64,000 nucleotides of DNA from positions 812,659-876,658 of the forward strand of contig NMRA01000112.1 of the NCBI GenBank assembly GCA_002633005.1, given 5' to 3'. The stretch's first letter is position 1; each line of letters opens with the position of its first letter. This document shows positions 35,901 to 50,900 of the stretch, in pieces. Under the pieces are notes generated by a model. That model ran no database searches and was not told the origin of the DNA. It worked only from the letters and a program-made list of their open reading frames with translations. The stretch is from Phoronis australis. Its lineage: Eukaryota; Phoronida; Phoronidae. The position numbers and the translations under genes were made by a program.

Positions 35901-38900
35901 ACCGACTGAATTTACTATACACAAATTGTTGTTACAGACATAATCTGTGGCGTAAAGATGTGAGGTGGATTATGTTGGCCCAATTTTTGTTTTTTTGCTT
36001 CGAAATGGAAAACGTATTTATGAATTGGTATAAACAGTTTTGACTGTTATTGATTGATAATTAGTACGTGGCTGTCGTGGATGAGGACGGAATATTAGAT
36101 TTTTGAGTGACTATGATGGTGACGGCAACGATGAGTCTGGCGATGTTGTTGAGGATAGTGCGAACACAACTGCCAGCACCCGCACGATAGCGTCAAGGAC
36201 GACGTTGATGACCATGGCAACGACGATGGCGATGATGATGTTAGTGAAGTCGACAATGTTGATAATAATGATGACAATGATTATGATGATGATGATGATG
36301 ATCATGATGATGACGACGACGATGCTTTAAAAACTTACGATGACTACACAGATGATGACGACAATTACAGTGACAGTGACGATAAAGTGAGGATGGCTAT
36401 TATGATGGGATTTCGCCCTGGTCAGCTGTAATGACGATGGCAATGAGTATGTACGGTCTTGGATTGTGTTGAATTTATCACCTCCAGTTCCATCGATCTG
36501 TTGGTTATACTCAGACATGTGGTTGTCATGTCTGTCTGAAGAGTATGCATTTAACAAGGAAATTGCCAAATTACTTTCTGTTGAACTAACAAAATTAATT
36601 TAATGGCGTGTTAGTATCAACACGTTCTACGCAAATACTCTTTCGGGCTGGGGGGTATTCGGTTGTGTTTTCTGTGAGGACATGAAGCCATGTTTATTGA
36701 GGCAACTTCGCTGGATCATTGTATATAACTGAATTACGCAGTTCTAAGTTTATATGTCACGCACATTAGGTGGCGCTATACATAACTATCAAACGGCAGC
36801 TGAATGATATTTATGGTGATGATGGCGGCTGGTACAATAACTACTTCTGCGTCTGGAACTAGTTTTCAATTTTTATAAAGCTATTTAAAAGAGTCTGTGC
36901 AAATAATCTCATTCTTGAGACAATCTTTCCTTGTCCCGACGTGGACTTCTTGTTGGCATTTAAGTTATATATGCAGACATAAACATACAATTTTTAGGGT
37001 TATATATTCGATTCAATGCGACTCGTGTGAATCGCCAGATTCAAGAATCGTAAGGTGAATTCTCAGAGAAAACTGATAAAACTTATCTCAGAAGCGCCGC
37101 CGCACGAAGTTCCTGGTTTGCGTTTTCTGTGGCATGTGTCAAGACAATCCATCATGACTGAGGCAAACATTCCTGAAAATATAAGACATGATTGAAGAGA
37201 GTAAAGGGGCAACTTTGGATTTAGAACACTTATTGTTATGAACTCGGTCTTATCACGCCGCCTATCAAATTAAAAATTAGTTCTGTGTTAGAGACTAGAA
37301 CTAACAAGTCTATATTGATTCTGACCAGCTGTCGCTCACTGCGTCGTTCATTTTAGGTGGTGGTACATCCCCAAAAAATTCAATTTAGAAATAATTGAAG
37401 TTGTGTTGAGTGAGCTTTATTTTTGCTAAGGTTTCGATTGAACTAACTTGCGTGAAAGTCAATTTACAAAGTTTCTAACGAAAAAGATGCGGAAAAGGTA
37501 TTTTTAAGATGTATCAAGCAAATTATTTCATTCATGTTCCGTTTGGCATTCCTACTGCAAGTAGTCTCAAATCCAGAAATAAACCATCAGAAGAAGAATG
37601 GCTGTGCAATTTACAAGCCACCTCTAACTAAAATAATGCTGGAAGGCTTTTCGGAAACAAGTTGATTTCCTAACACGATGTCAGTTCTATGTTTTGTATA
37701 ACATGGTTGTGAAATTTGATGGTGCGCGCAATTATCAAACGCTAAAAATAACAAAAACTGAAAGCAAATCATCTGTTTTAAAGCTGTAGAATCTGTTATT
37801 TGAAATAAAAGGGCATATTTAGATGCTTTATAAGCTAGCCAGCTAGCCAATGCCTTGAATAACGATTGCGGCAAACTGTGTCGAGCACCCTAATCGGAAT
37901 ATCAAACATATTGTCGAACGATATTTAATTCTTTGGCATATTTCTTAGCGCACGGGAAAATACCAACAAGACAAAATGTATTTATGTCACTTATGTTATT
38001 TCACACACGGAGGCACGAAAACAACTCTTAAATGATAATCATAAGCTAAATGCAGTGACGAATCGTCGTTTTATTTGTATGTGCAGTGTGGATATATACG
38101 TTTGTCCCGGGCGCGTCCCGTAGACACATGGCACTCTATAGTAATGGTAGTGTGGCCACGTTCATCGCTTGTAATACATGCTGATAACCCACGAAGACAC
38201 GCGTGATTTTGCACTTCTCGAAACAGAGCCCTGATACGCACGTGACACTGGCGAACAGATCTACGTAGCACGGGGACCACAATTTCCGATGGATAGCGTC
38301 CGAGCAAGCCTTAAAAACGGCATGGTAATCGAGCTTTGTGTGTGTCCGTCCTTTATCCGGGTAGTATGCCTACACCCGCTTGCTCCCCATCCTCTGTTAT
38401 GTTCCCCTAAATCCGCTTACGCTTTTATGTTCTTAGAGCAATAACCTGTCCTTCTCTAATCTTGAAACAATTTTACAATCAACCACTCAGTTTCCACATT
38501 ACAGGCTGTTTATGATTAGAATACTTAATTTTGAATCGATTTCGACACCAGCCCTTTTAATAATTACGACGTTCTGTTTATTGCTCTATGGATTGTAAAA
38601 TATTGCCGTTTTGTCATGAATTAATGAATTTATCGAGCACGAGTTCTTTAGGGAATATCATAAGAAACGAATTAGTTTCCCTTCAAATTATAGTTAGCAG
38701 GACTAAGAACTGGTACATGTACGTGAATGGGGGTAGGTTTCCAACACACAATGCAGTGGATACATAAGTATTAATATTGTGCTTTATTGATTGGTCCAGT
38801 ACATGAAACGTGGGAAGACAGGAACCCAATATCCAAACTCGCCGAACTCCAAATCCAACATAGATTGTGAGGTGTTGTGTCTTGCATTGTTATGAACTCG

Positions 38901-41900
38901 AGACGCGTGTCTCTAAAACTGTACTTCACAGGGGGTTATGGTTCAAGCAGATGGATATACCTTGTGAAGGCCCCAATCAAGCTAAATGAATTAGCCCTGA
39001 ACTAAAATATTAATTCGAGAATTCATCGGTCGCCAAAAGCAAACATGCACAACGTACCAGGAAAAGAATGAAGACATTTGTCTTGGAGTGGAGCAGAATT
39101 GCCAAAATTTAGTTGCAGTTCGAGGAGTTCGTTGAGGAACTAGATTTTAGGCTAAGTCAGGGCTGGCAGTCTGAACCCCTGTGCGTGGGTTGAGTTAGAG
39201 TTTTGATAGATATTTCCTAAACTTTCCTGTTCTGCGTCATTTCCAACGGTATAAACGGTACATAGACATATTTACATATTAAATGACCTCATGCCTATGC
39301 CGAAGTCGGAAATGCTGATTAAGCGTTTTTTATGCAATTCTGTGGCAATATTTGAGACAGGTCGGCTTTGTTTGGTGTAGTCTAATCTCGATCTAAATGC
39401 AGTCTTGGTCCGTTTAAAGGAATGAGAGACAACCTTCCCGACAGGACTGTACGTTTCACGCTAACTTTATATCGCGTAATCTCATTGAAAGTGCTTTAAA
39501 TATCAACACTTGCAATTGCCACTGTGTTATGTTTACACTCTCCGTATATCCGAATGAACACTCAGAAATTTCATCACTCGACTATAGAGACCGAGCTAAT
39601 CGATTTTCGCTGAGCGACAGATCCGAGTTCAGTTGTCAGTTGAATAGGCGTTTCATTAACGAAGTGATGACTCCGATGACCAAGAGAGTATGAAATACAT
39701 AGTTAAGCGTTTATTTAAAGTGTCCTTGAGCTATCACTCGAGTTTCTTTGCAAACCAACCATTGTCAAGTGCCAAGCGTTCCTTTGTAATGTTTGACCTA
39801 AACGACTTGCTTAGTTTTGAGAAGAGAAATTTCAACGCTGAATTAAGTGCTAAAACAAGAAAAAGTTCTCAAGATAAAGAATTTAAATTTTTTCACGGAA
39901 GATATCATGGCGTCCATATTAAAATAATCGTATTTCCCTCAAATGCTACTCCGGTAAACATTCGTCGATGAATTCTTACGCGCATGCTCGTTTTAACTGC
40001 TATTAGTTGATCGACGCCTATCGAAGTTTCAGATACTTTATCATTTCGTAGGTCGAAATTAAAACCCACAAGTACAGATTATTTTTTCTTTAATCGTTTT
40101 TGGAAGTTGGATTTGTGATGTTCACAGCCCAAAGTTACAGAAGCCGCCATAAATAGGTGCTCTGTCAAAGACACCAATTTTTAAAACCTGACAGCAGCAA
40201 ATATACATTTCATATCAACTCCTGCCTAGGTCGATGAGAAGAGGGTTCAGGATTGGAAAGAACTGGTAGTTTGTTTCTGCTTTAGACCATAATCGGTGCA
40301 AAATGATCCGCTGTTAGTGCCAGACAAACTCGCCCAGCCTGAAGTCTCGAGCAATAACGTACTGTCAGGTCTTTCCAAGCCTAGATAGCACCCCTAATGT
40401 GAGTCAGGAGCAAGTTGAAACAAAAGTCATGTCTGTCACTAGCCAAAATCACATGTCAGTTCCATCGCGTTCTGCTACCATGCAAATAACGCCATGTTAT
40501 TGGCGTGCAAAGAAAACGGAAAAAAGGTATTGAAAATATGTAGCCCGTCACGCCACCTGCTTATAGATCCAAACATCGGTTGATTGAAACAAACGAGAAT
40601 GGGAAATTTAATCTCCATTTGCAATGCTCTGTTGCACAATTTTACGTCTGCAAACTGCTGTTCGGATGTAGCAAAAGTCAGTCACAGCGTTCAGATCCTT
40701 CATGGAAATTGTATAATTGCCACCTATGACGAAAGGAATGTTTTCTTAGTTGTATGAGCAAAGTAGCCTGTTTTCAATAGTAACACGGAACGAATAATAA
40801 AGATGAAAGTTACTCAGTGGTGCAATGTACAAAAACAGCGTGCCAAATTTTCCACACACATTCGTTAATGCTTATTTTTTTTCAAATAATATACCTGAGT
40901 AATTTTGTGAAAGTTCTAGTTGGTTAGTTGATTCGATACTCTACGAACTCTGGGCCAGTCAATGTTTCTTCAGATATAGTCATTTACTGGCACTGTTACA
41001 GGGTTGCGGAGGATAACTTGTTGCCCACCTGGATAGATTCCGGCAATTGTCCTTCGATAAACTTTTACATCCTAAGGCAACACCGGCATACCATACCGAG
41101 ATTCTGTGCGATTCCGGACGGACGCGGTATTTTCAGACGAAAAAAACTATGGTATTGTCTTCAGTAGCCGATTATTTCTGATTTTGATAACCTTTTCTGC
41201 TTCTGTTTCCTGTAAATTTCTCCTATGGAATAATGTTGCACCAAATGTCGATTTCCACGACGTGTTTGGAATCCGGCTACTGGACGAGACCTTCTCATTA
41301 CCGGGTAACCTCGGAGCAAGTGATGCAGTACACCAGTGACAAATTATCGGCAACAGACAAAGCAAAAGCTAAAAAAATGGCATTTGCTGATTTAAAAAAT
41401 TCTTTGTGTTGTACACCTTACACAGAATCAACATTTATGTCTAGCATATATAACCGGCATCAAAATGGTTCTCAAAATCTGTGATCCCTGTAAGTAGCCT
41501 AACATTGCCATAAGTAGCAAGGTTACCTACGCTCATATGAACATGGATATCTTTAAAGATGGCGTTCTTTAAAGTCATGTGTTTTGGTTATATCGTACTG
41601 CAGAAAGACAACATTTTATAAGACTTCCGATTTTTACTATAAAAATCACAAACGTTTTTTTTTTTTTGATAGCCCCCTCTCCAGATAAAAATATAACACT
41701 GTGAAAGCAAATTTTAACTGCCCATCAGTCGTTCCTAAAACTTGTCCAAATCTGGATACGTCAAAAGTTAAATGGTACTATTCCATGTCACATAAAGAAA
41801 TCAATGTGTTCAAAGATGAAGAGGATGATGATGATTTTTTAGCATGACGACGACAAGGACGACGATGATGAAGAAGTCGACAATGACAACAGCGTCTAGG

Positions 41901-44900
41901 ATATTAATCACAATGGTGACAACGAAGATGATGATCATAACGTTTGTGAAGTTGAAGAAGGTGATGACGATAACGATGACATTATGATGACGATGCATGA
42001 CAAAGAAGATAACGATAGCGACAATAATGAGGACGATCTGTCTATCAAGGGAATATAGAAAACTCAACATAAATTCCACTCTTTGGAGACAACGTGCTTT
42101 CATCGGTTCTTCACCATACGCCATTCGACGTTTTGGTACACGAGTCAGCTAATTACTGTCCTTTGGGTTACTGGTCACATCTCACCATATTGTCTGCGAG
42201 GAAAGAATTCCAAAATTCTCTTGAAAGGAACATGCTTTCTATTAACAAGATTTCGTTAATAAGTTTGGCCTTTTAGTCAGTCTTAATCAGCTGGTACCCG
42301 TTAATGAAGCACTGGTCAGATTTTTAATAACCTCCAAAGTATTACAAGCTGGCCATTAGGACTTTTACGTCTTGGTCAAATTACCACAGTGTCACCATAC
42401 TAAAGTACTTAAAGCATCAGTTGTTCAAACATTTGAATAACAGCGTCAATGTTGGCTTGTGATTATTTTGTTACATGACACATTCATTATTGTATTTCCA
42501 TTCGTTGTTAATAACGGTAGAGTCGATGCCTGTTTTTAATGCACAGTGTTGTGCCTTTCAACATCTAGGTCTTCTAAATGGATTTCCTGTTGCGTGGACA
42601 CAATGCGCAACAGCACGTAATAACAAGAACGTGCCAAGCGAGCTCAAGGTATGCGAGAGAAGCCAAAACAAAACACGTGGGATACAAAACTTCTCATGAT
42701 TCTGTTGGGCGCTATTGCTTAGACCAATGGATGGCATTCAAAGATATGGTTTGGGAAATAAAGTGCAGGATGGTGACCCCTTTGTAATATTTGTCCCTTG
42801 TTGGAAAGTACGGAAAAGCACGTCGAGTTGGTTGCATTTGGTGTGGCCTTTTGCCACCAACTTAGAAAATGTAGAAATGGTGAGAGTGTCTTCATTAAAT
42901 TACACAAGCACGGGAATTCTTGTGAATTTCAACAATATCTACCAATCGGCCTATCACACATATACGGTAGTATCTACACAGTTCGTTATCAAAATATGAA
43001 TTCAGAATACTAAATTTAGTCGCTAATGATGCTACTTTTGCATAATGAACGCAAAAACACTCACAGCTTTCAAAGCCTTTTATTTTTTAGCTAAGAATTA
43101 TTTTCTAAAATGTTGTTGGTATATCTTATTTAAATCAGTCGAAATGTGTTGGGATAAATCCCAGTAGACTCGACATTTTTGTTTCGTGATATGTTGACTT
43201 TAGCGTCCGTCGCTACGCCGCGCATCACTGGCCTCAGTCTCATAAAGCTCACCCTGAACAGGTTCAAAACTATGCAGTGTAATCGATTAACCAAAATTGG
43301 TTGATTTCATTAAGACACCCCTTCCTCCTTCCACTCTCTGACACGTCAGTAGACGTTAATCAATTTTATACGAAGCAAGGTTTGCTAAATGGTCGAGGTG
43401 GCTTGTTAATCTTGTTAAAATTGAAATACAATTGCGAACTGTGTGCAAGTTTTTATACACATGAAGACCTGTAACTCTTACTAAAATTTAAAACTCCTGG
43501 CCACTGCATTTACAAATGTGAACAATGCATGAAATATGTCAATACAAAACTTAATCTGTAAATATAGTGCACAATGCGTAAAGATAATATATGCCTATAC
43601 ACAGTGTATACTAAGTAAAACAACATGATGAAGACCTTGATTATGTTGTGGTGACACTAGGCGATGTCAGAAGGACGACGGAGGTCCCCATAGAGATGGT
43701 GGCGAAGACGACGACGACGACAATGGTGAAAAAATTATAAACGTTATGGTGACCATGACTACATCAATGACGATGACGATGATATTGATGATGACGATGA
43801 CAGCGTGAGTATGATGTTAATTGTGAATTTGACAATAGTGATGACGCTGACAATAACGATGGTGTCGATGGTGAACATGGAAGTGACGGTGATTATCACG
43901 ACGGAGGAAACGCGGTCTATCGCAACTGACACAAACGACATGGTGCCAGCAAATAGAGTTACCACGTGATGAGAATTTTCATTGCCGGACTACATTAACC
44001 AGATTGTTAGTCCGTCACCTCCCTCTCGAGGGAGAAAAAGTTGAGACCCTCATGTTCATGTTCAAACACCGCACAATTGAGAGATTTTTTGGGATAAGTT
44101 CCTCCGAAGTGCCTGGCAATTTTAATACTTTAATAACATGGATCTCTCTTGAATCCGTACAAGGTACCACGGACTTGCCATATTGGGAGCTTGAAATTCA
44201 AGGAGTTACTAACCCGTTTTGAAAAATTCATGAATTTGAAAGCGGATCCCATACTTTGGATAGTCATGGCTTAATGAAAGGATAATGTCAAGTCTCAACA
44301 CATTATACATGTTTGAAGATCTTTGCAATATTACAGTTACTGTTACTCCTCTTGAAATGTCATTGATACGTATACACGATATTTGAAGGGGATCTTTAAA
44401 GTACTTAAAGCACGGTGTTTTATTTGCGAGCCGCTTTTGAGGTTTCTTTAATTTCGGTGAGCAGGAATTACAGAATCAGTGTTATAAATATTTGCCTTTT
44501 TGAAAGGTTGTTTGATTCGGGTTAGTTCTAAAGGTCTTGAAGTGCTCTGTAAGAAAAATCTGACTTTTGATAAACGGAAGTGTCTAGCTTTTCGATAATC
44601 TTCAATTCCGAAGGAGGACGAAGTTAAAACTTACTTAAGTTAGCAATTTAATATGTAGCATTCTCGATTTGTTCCAACAGAATATAAAAGTACACACCTA
44701 AAAGCGCTTCACTTTCATTCTTCATTCGTTGATACGTCATTACTTCCAAAATATTATCTTTTAATAAATCGTTGTTTACGCAGTCAGGTTTTCTTGTAAC
44801 TAATTCCACCTGTCATGTTTTTAGCACGGGATGTTTGTTATAACCATGCTCGTCATTTGGATTTTGTTATTACTGACAATACGCTGCATTTACCGAAAGT

Positions 44901-47900
44901 TTGTACAGGGCTCGCTCTCAAGTGTCTTTTCAATTTCTTAAAGGTCAGCGACATCTATAGACATTACATTGTGCGAACAGCCGCACATCACTGATCCGAT
45001 TGCGACATGAGGATTGTTAAAGGAGCTATAAAACCGACTTCGGTTAAATCAAACTCTCTTTCGATTCAAACCAACTACTTGTGTATAAAGGACTCAACGT
45101 GTTTTGTTCCTCATATAAGTTAGAATGGGGTTTCTTGGCAGCGGAATAGTTTCGTTATTGCCAGTTGAGTGAGACCATTTTAAGCAAGTTGTGTCAAGCC
45201 ATCTAAGCTTACTATTGTACCTATTTTCTTAACACCATCCATAATGCCTTGGTTCAGCCAAATGCATTATCAAAGATGAACCCAACGCAATCTTGCCTGA
45301 ATACATTTGCACTGTTGAAGCGAGCTATGATGGAATGCACAGAGAGAAAGTGTTCTTATAACTTACACACGTATTTAATGTCTGCTTGAAACCAATCGGT
45401 GTCAATCCGTCTCACGCTTTTGAAAACGTTGATTTTTGAACTTGCAGAGTTTGGTGAAGATAAACGATGTCTGGTTGTTGAATGGTCAACCAAGAATGAT
45501 GTCAGCCGTTCATAGCAAATTGTCAACATACATAAGCACGTACATGTATGTAGACTTTTCGGTGTATTTAAATGAATATGTTGAGCACTGCATGACTTTA
45601 CAAAGTCAAAGCTACATTTCGCCCTCGTTATCTGACTAAAACAAAAATGGAATTAGGCCTTTTAATCTCATTAAATCGATCGCATTACGTTCTTTCCCGT
45701 GACTGGATTCTATTATCATTACGAACTGAAGTCACAGATAGTGCTAGTAAACTATGCGCCATTGTAATCGAATTAGCAATTTTTGTGTACAGTGTAGGTC
45801 AACCCCTTTAAACTCTGAGGCGTTTTATTGAATTGCTGACTGTTTCAATGCCTTGTTGATAACGGAATTAGAATTTTATCACGGTAAGGAATATTATGAG
45901 ACCAATTTAAGAGATCAAAACACACGGCTTGCAGCCACCCAATCATGGCAAACTGCAGCGTTAACTGGCGAAACATCAGCCATAATTCAGATGACAAACG
46001 GTGTGATCGTCTTGTTCACTCTTCACATCTCACTCAAGCATCTAGTTTTTTATGCCCGGAAAGAAAAGCCTTCAAACACAATCTTTGAGCAGAGTTGTCT
46101 AAATATTTAAATTGTTCAATCACGCTTACAGATTATCTAGTAGCGTTCTGTGGTAAAATTGACTTGCTTGGCTTTCAAGATCTTCACTAGGCTCTAACCC
46201 AAATACAGAGTCTGGGTTCGAGACTAAGGAATCTCATGGTGGAACAAGTCAACATCCAGTGTACATGTATAGTGGTAAATTTAGAGATACATACATACGC
46301 ACGAAGCCCAGCATATCATCTTGTTATCTACGCGCTATTGTACATCAATGTCAGGTATATAGAGGACTAAGACCGCACTACCCTTGGCCGATTTTGACCC
46401 TATCACTGGCCTTCTGGTCAATCAAAGCCCTTGTTTGCACAGCTATCTCGGACACCTGAAAAAAGGCATAATTGACAGAAAATACTACCTATGGGGTTTC
46501 TCAAAAATGAAGGAAATCATCATGTCTCTTTACCGTGCTACATCCTTCGTGAATAAACATTCGAGGTACCAAAAATGACCAAAAAAGTGCGATTTTGGGT
46601 ATACTTTTTTCCTAAATCACACATTCACGACTGCCCCGGAGCAAGAAAAGAGACCATAATCCGGATTCTCTTTTACTCTAGATTCCAGAAATTTCAGTTA
46701 AAATCTGTCATTAACAACCAGATTTTTGAAAATTTTCTCTTGACTGAAGCATACCTGGATTCGCGCCAAGCATTCAAAACTCAATAAGGATGTGCTCTCA
46801 AAATATCGGCACTTCTATATCTTTATAGACAAGAACACATACCAAATTTCTACTCGAAACAACGCCAATGAACTGGTGCATACAGTGTTCGAACTCAGCA
46901 AATAAATATGCTGATCCGCCGAGACAGTTAGTCTTAAAATTCACTGTCCAAGATGCAAAGTTAACTTTTAAAAATTACTGGCCCGGCCGCAACTCCAATG
47001 GTCCCAAAGACACATGGCCAGTGCATTCGACAGTTGACTGAATACCATTTAATTGTGGCAATCACTTCCCATCTAGTCTACAAAACTGCCGTCTAAACCA
47101 AACCAACCCATTTTATTCATTTTTGGGGAAAGCTACACGAGCCTCTACTGTGGCCTTAGACCATGAGGTACATTGTAAATGAAAAAGTTGGTGTACCGCT
47201 TCTACGTGGGTTTACGCCAAACGCGTGTCGGATTGATCTTGTTTAAACTTAGAATGTTGGTGGACAAAGTGAGTTTTCTGATGAATCTGTGTCTGGTCAA
47301 AACGTTGATGACAATAGTATCTAATGACATGGAGTTTAGGTACGCAGTTGAAAGTTCTGTGCGAATCATGTTTTCTGTCGCCAGAGTCTCGCCTAATCAC
47401 AACCTTTTTATGTTAGTTGGCGCAAAAGCATGTAATTGTAAATCAATCAATTGATAGTGAGTTCGGGGTTTCAGTCTGCAGCGTATTAGATGAACGCATA
47501 AATTGAAGAAACTTCCAATTAGCCTCCCAGTGCACATTTCATAGTAAACACCGTCATTTACGTGTCAACTTGATTCATTCTCCGGCAGAAACAATGAGCT
47601 CCGTTCTGTTGCTGTCTCGCTACATCTAATACTGAGTGTAGTTGATATAAATAATGCAATTAAATGAAAAGATGCCAGAGAAGAACTGTATGAATGATGA
47701 GGGTGATCAGTCAGTGATGTGGTGAAACGACACAGTCTCAGATATAACACATCACAGTTGACCAGAACATTGTTTTTAACTTGAGTTGAAATATCATTTA
47801 CAGAGCAATCTTAAAATTCTGTTGTCCTGGGCCCGGTCTCTAATCTTTGTACTCGAAACGAACTCGAAACTATTTTTGGCAATTTCTCTGCTCTTTTTGT

Positions 47901-50900
47901 GCGAACTTAAGATAATTGGTTATCAGACTGTGTTCGAATACATTATCGTTTATGCATAGGAGTTTTTAGTTCAAGTTTGCCGTTGAAGACCCTTATATTC
48001 GTGCTACAAACTCGAGTAAAAACTCGAAATTTCGAGTTCAAACTCGAACTTATTGCTTTAATATTGGGTTTACAAACTGTGAACTAAGGGCAATAAATTA
48101 TCCACGTAAGTTATTGTGTACTCGAGCATAGAATAATAGACACTTATCTTGAGTTCACCCAAAAGTAGAGTAGAAAATGCCAAACCTAATTTCGAGTTCC
48201 ATTTCGAGTAAAAANTCTTAAAGTTATGGAAACCACCCTAATAATTTGGCTTAATTTGGCAGTTCATATCTCATGAAAGGCTATTCGGATTCATAAGAAA
48301 CTTTCAGACAATATTTTAGGCGTTCTTCTCCAATACGCGTTGAATTCTTTTGCCCAGTCTTGCATGAGGACTGTCAAAATAGGACTTTATGATTTTCAAG
48401 AAAAAAATAAAAAAAATGTATAAAATGAATACGAACTGATAATTAAGAAGCTAACAGCGCTTTTGAAATTCCGTTTTGAATATTTATATCAAATTAAATT
48501 TAGGATTTTATCGATAGACTTGTTTTACTATCAATTTACCATTCCTTTTGTTTGAATTTACAGCGAAACGTTGTCACGTGATGCAGCCATGGGCAGATTG
48601 GTAAACAGCCAAAAATCAAAATCTAGTGTTGTTACAGTAGATTCTTGCTCCAACTAAGCAGACTTGTCGTTAGTATCTTACATAACCTCAAAAAGTGTTT
48701 GAACGGACTGGTGTGATCTCACGACTTCATGTTTCACAACTCGGGTGAGAAACGCGTACATATATGGTATTCAAAGACTGCTAAATGTTAGCATTTTCGC
48801 GAAGTCATATTCACTAACAAACTGAACTCCAGTAAAGGATATCGCCAGTATTTCTTCTTTCTGTTGACAGCCATCTTTACAAAGAAGTCCCAGGCTATAG
48901 TTGTTATGAAAAAAAAAAAAAAAAATTAGTTTTCGCAATTTGTGACACAACAGCGTTTTGAACGACTTTTAGTAGGGATCAAACTTTCTCCAGCTAAAGG
49001 GCTGCTACGGAACTGATAATATAATATGCACATCACAGTTTTAAAAATGCTGCTTCCAACCCGAGTGTAGAGATTTATTTTGTTTTTTTGTAAAGACTTG
49101 ATACATGTGGGAAGCATGTTCCATTTAGAAACACTTCCTTAAAATCATATTTAATCGACAATTTTTCTAAAATACAAAATGGTCAAACTTGGCAAAATGT
49201 TTTTTGTGACACTAGCAAAAAATCATTTGAACTTAAGCTTTGCGAACTAAAGCAAATGCTGATTTACAAGAATGTTTCTATATTTTCGTCATTTTGCGGG
49301 CCCATACCAATATTTACCGGTACCTAAATTCTCCTTTCCACAGTTCCTCCAATGACGTTCCCCACGTCTCAATATTCCCAGGGTCCTATGTTCCCCAGTT
49401 CTAATGCCAATCTCCAGACGTTTATTCGCGTCAAAATTACTGAGACCCGATGTTCTCTCTTTCCTATCACACCTCGACTCGATGTTACGTTATTTCTGTT
49501 GCCAACTTTTTTGTACCAGAATGCCAAACGTTTTGTGTTGTGTGGCACATTTTTTCGTTCTCCAATAAACGTGTATTATGCCCATAATTTTGTTATCGTT
49601 CGTGTTTTTAAACATGGTCATCCTAAAAAGCAATTCACATGAGGTGATAATTCAATGGTGGTGGTTATTAAAATTTTGGAATCAAACAACACGTTGACGA
49701 CCTTTCGTTGCACCATCGCCTTATCTCACGTCGCATATAATATAGCTCCCCCCTCTTTGGTGTTAAAGCTTGACCCAACCATACACACACACTTACACAA
49801 TCCTCCATGTGTTTTATATACTACTCTAGGTATGTTGCGAGCAGTATCGGCGTTTTGAGTATGTTTGGTCTAAAAACGACCCAGCGTGTAATCAGGTCGG
49901 ATAAATGTGTATGTTTGTAGTTATTAGACCTGCTTGGCGGGTAAAGATCATCAGCGTGACTTCCTTAAATATCTTTAATCAACTCCATCTGTCTCTTGAT
50001 AGTCGCTATGTTTGATATTGGTACCTGTTCGCTGGCATTTTCCTATGTAGACTCAAATGCCGTGCGAAACATTTAAAGTGAATCTAAACCACGTATTCGG
50101 GTTTCATGTCTTTTATGGCCGCAAAAGAACATTTCGTGTGTACTGCTACATGCATGACAAATCACATGGTCCAAAACATTTAAAACAAGAGCTAAAGTAG
50201 GCTAGAACTGGCGAGACATATATCGCATCCGAGACCCAGCATACTTCCTACAAGGCTCTCCATTTCGTAACAAAAATTATTAAATTTCGTTGATAGAAGT
50301 GCTGCTCATACACAGTATCAGAAAATTTCAGTTGGTTTTTGAGCATTCGGTACATAAGTCACAATCTACGTGCTCCACAGAGCACCCGAACCATGTAAAG
50401 CGAATTAATTCACGCGTAGGATTTAGTGTTCGTATACCAGCGGGATAATAAAGGTTCATGTTTTCTTACCAAGTAAATGGATTTTGTCCTGTTACATGTA
50501 CGTGCTGTTGTAAAGCGAGCTCTCAATTTTCCAGAAAGAAATAAACCATTACAAAGTAAAGTATTTTGTCTTACTGTATCACTAATTGGTGGATCGTGTC
50601 CCATGTAGAATTAGCGGCATTCGGTGTCCAGCACCTATTTCCGGCATGGAGAAGATCGAAAAAGACGGAACGAAACGCTTTCGGCATGTTGTATTCAATT
50701 TAAGATCTACGTGGACACAGTTTCCTTTGGAATAGGTAGATGGAGCTTCCTCTTTGGAAATGTTGGATCCGCTATTGTCTGTGGTTAAAGGCGGGTGTCA
50801 TTTTCCCATAGTCATTGATTATTAAAGGTTGTGTATGCATTATCCAAATTTCTACAAATCTATAGATTGTAACTGAATGAAAGTTTTCTGAAAGCAGAAA

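Noticed and set aside
46213-46225. GGGTTCGAGACT as a tRNA T-arm
   Set aside because: No matching anticodon or acceptor stems can be folded around it.
49335-49410. Repetition of GTTCCCCA-like words as a tandem repeat
   Set aside because: Spacing and sequence are too irregular by eye to call a unit.
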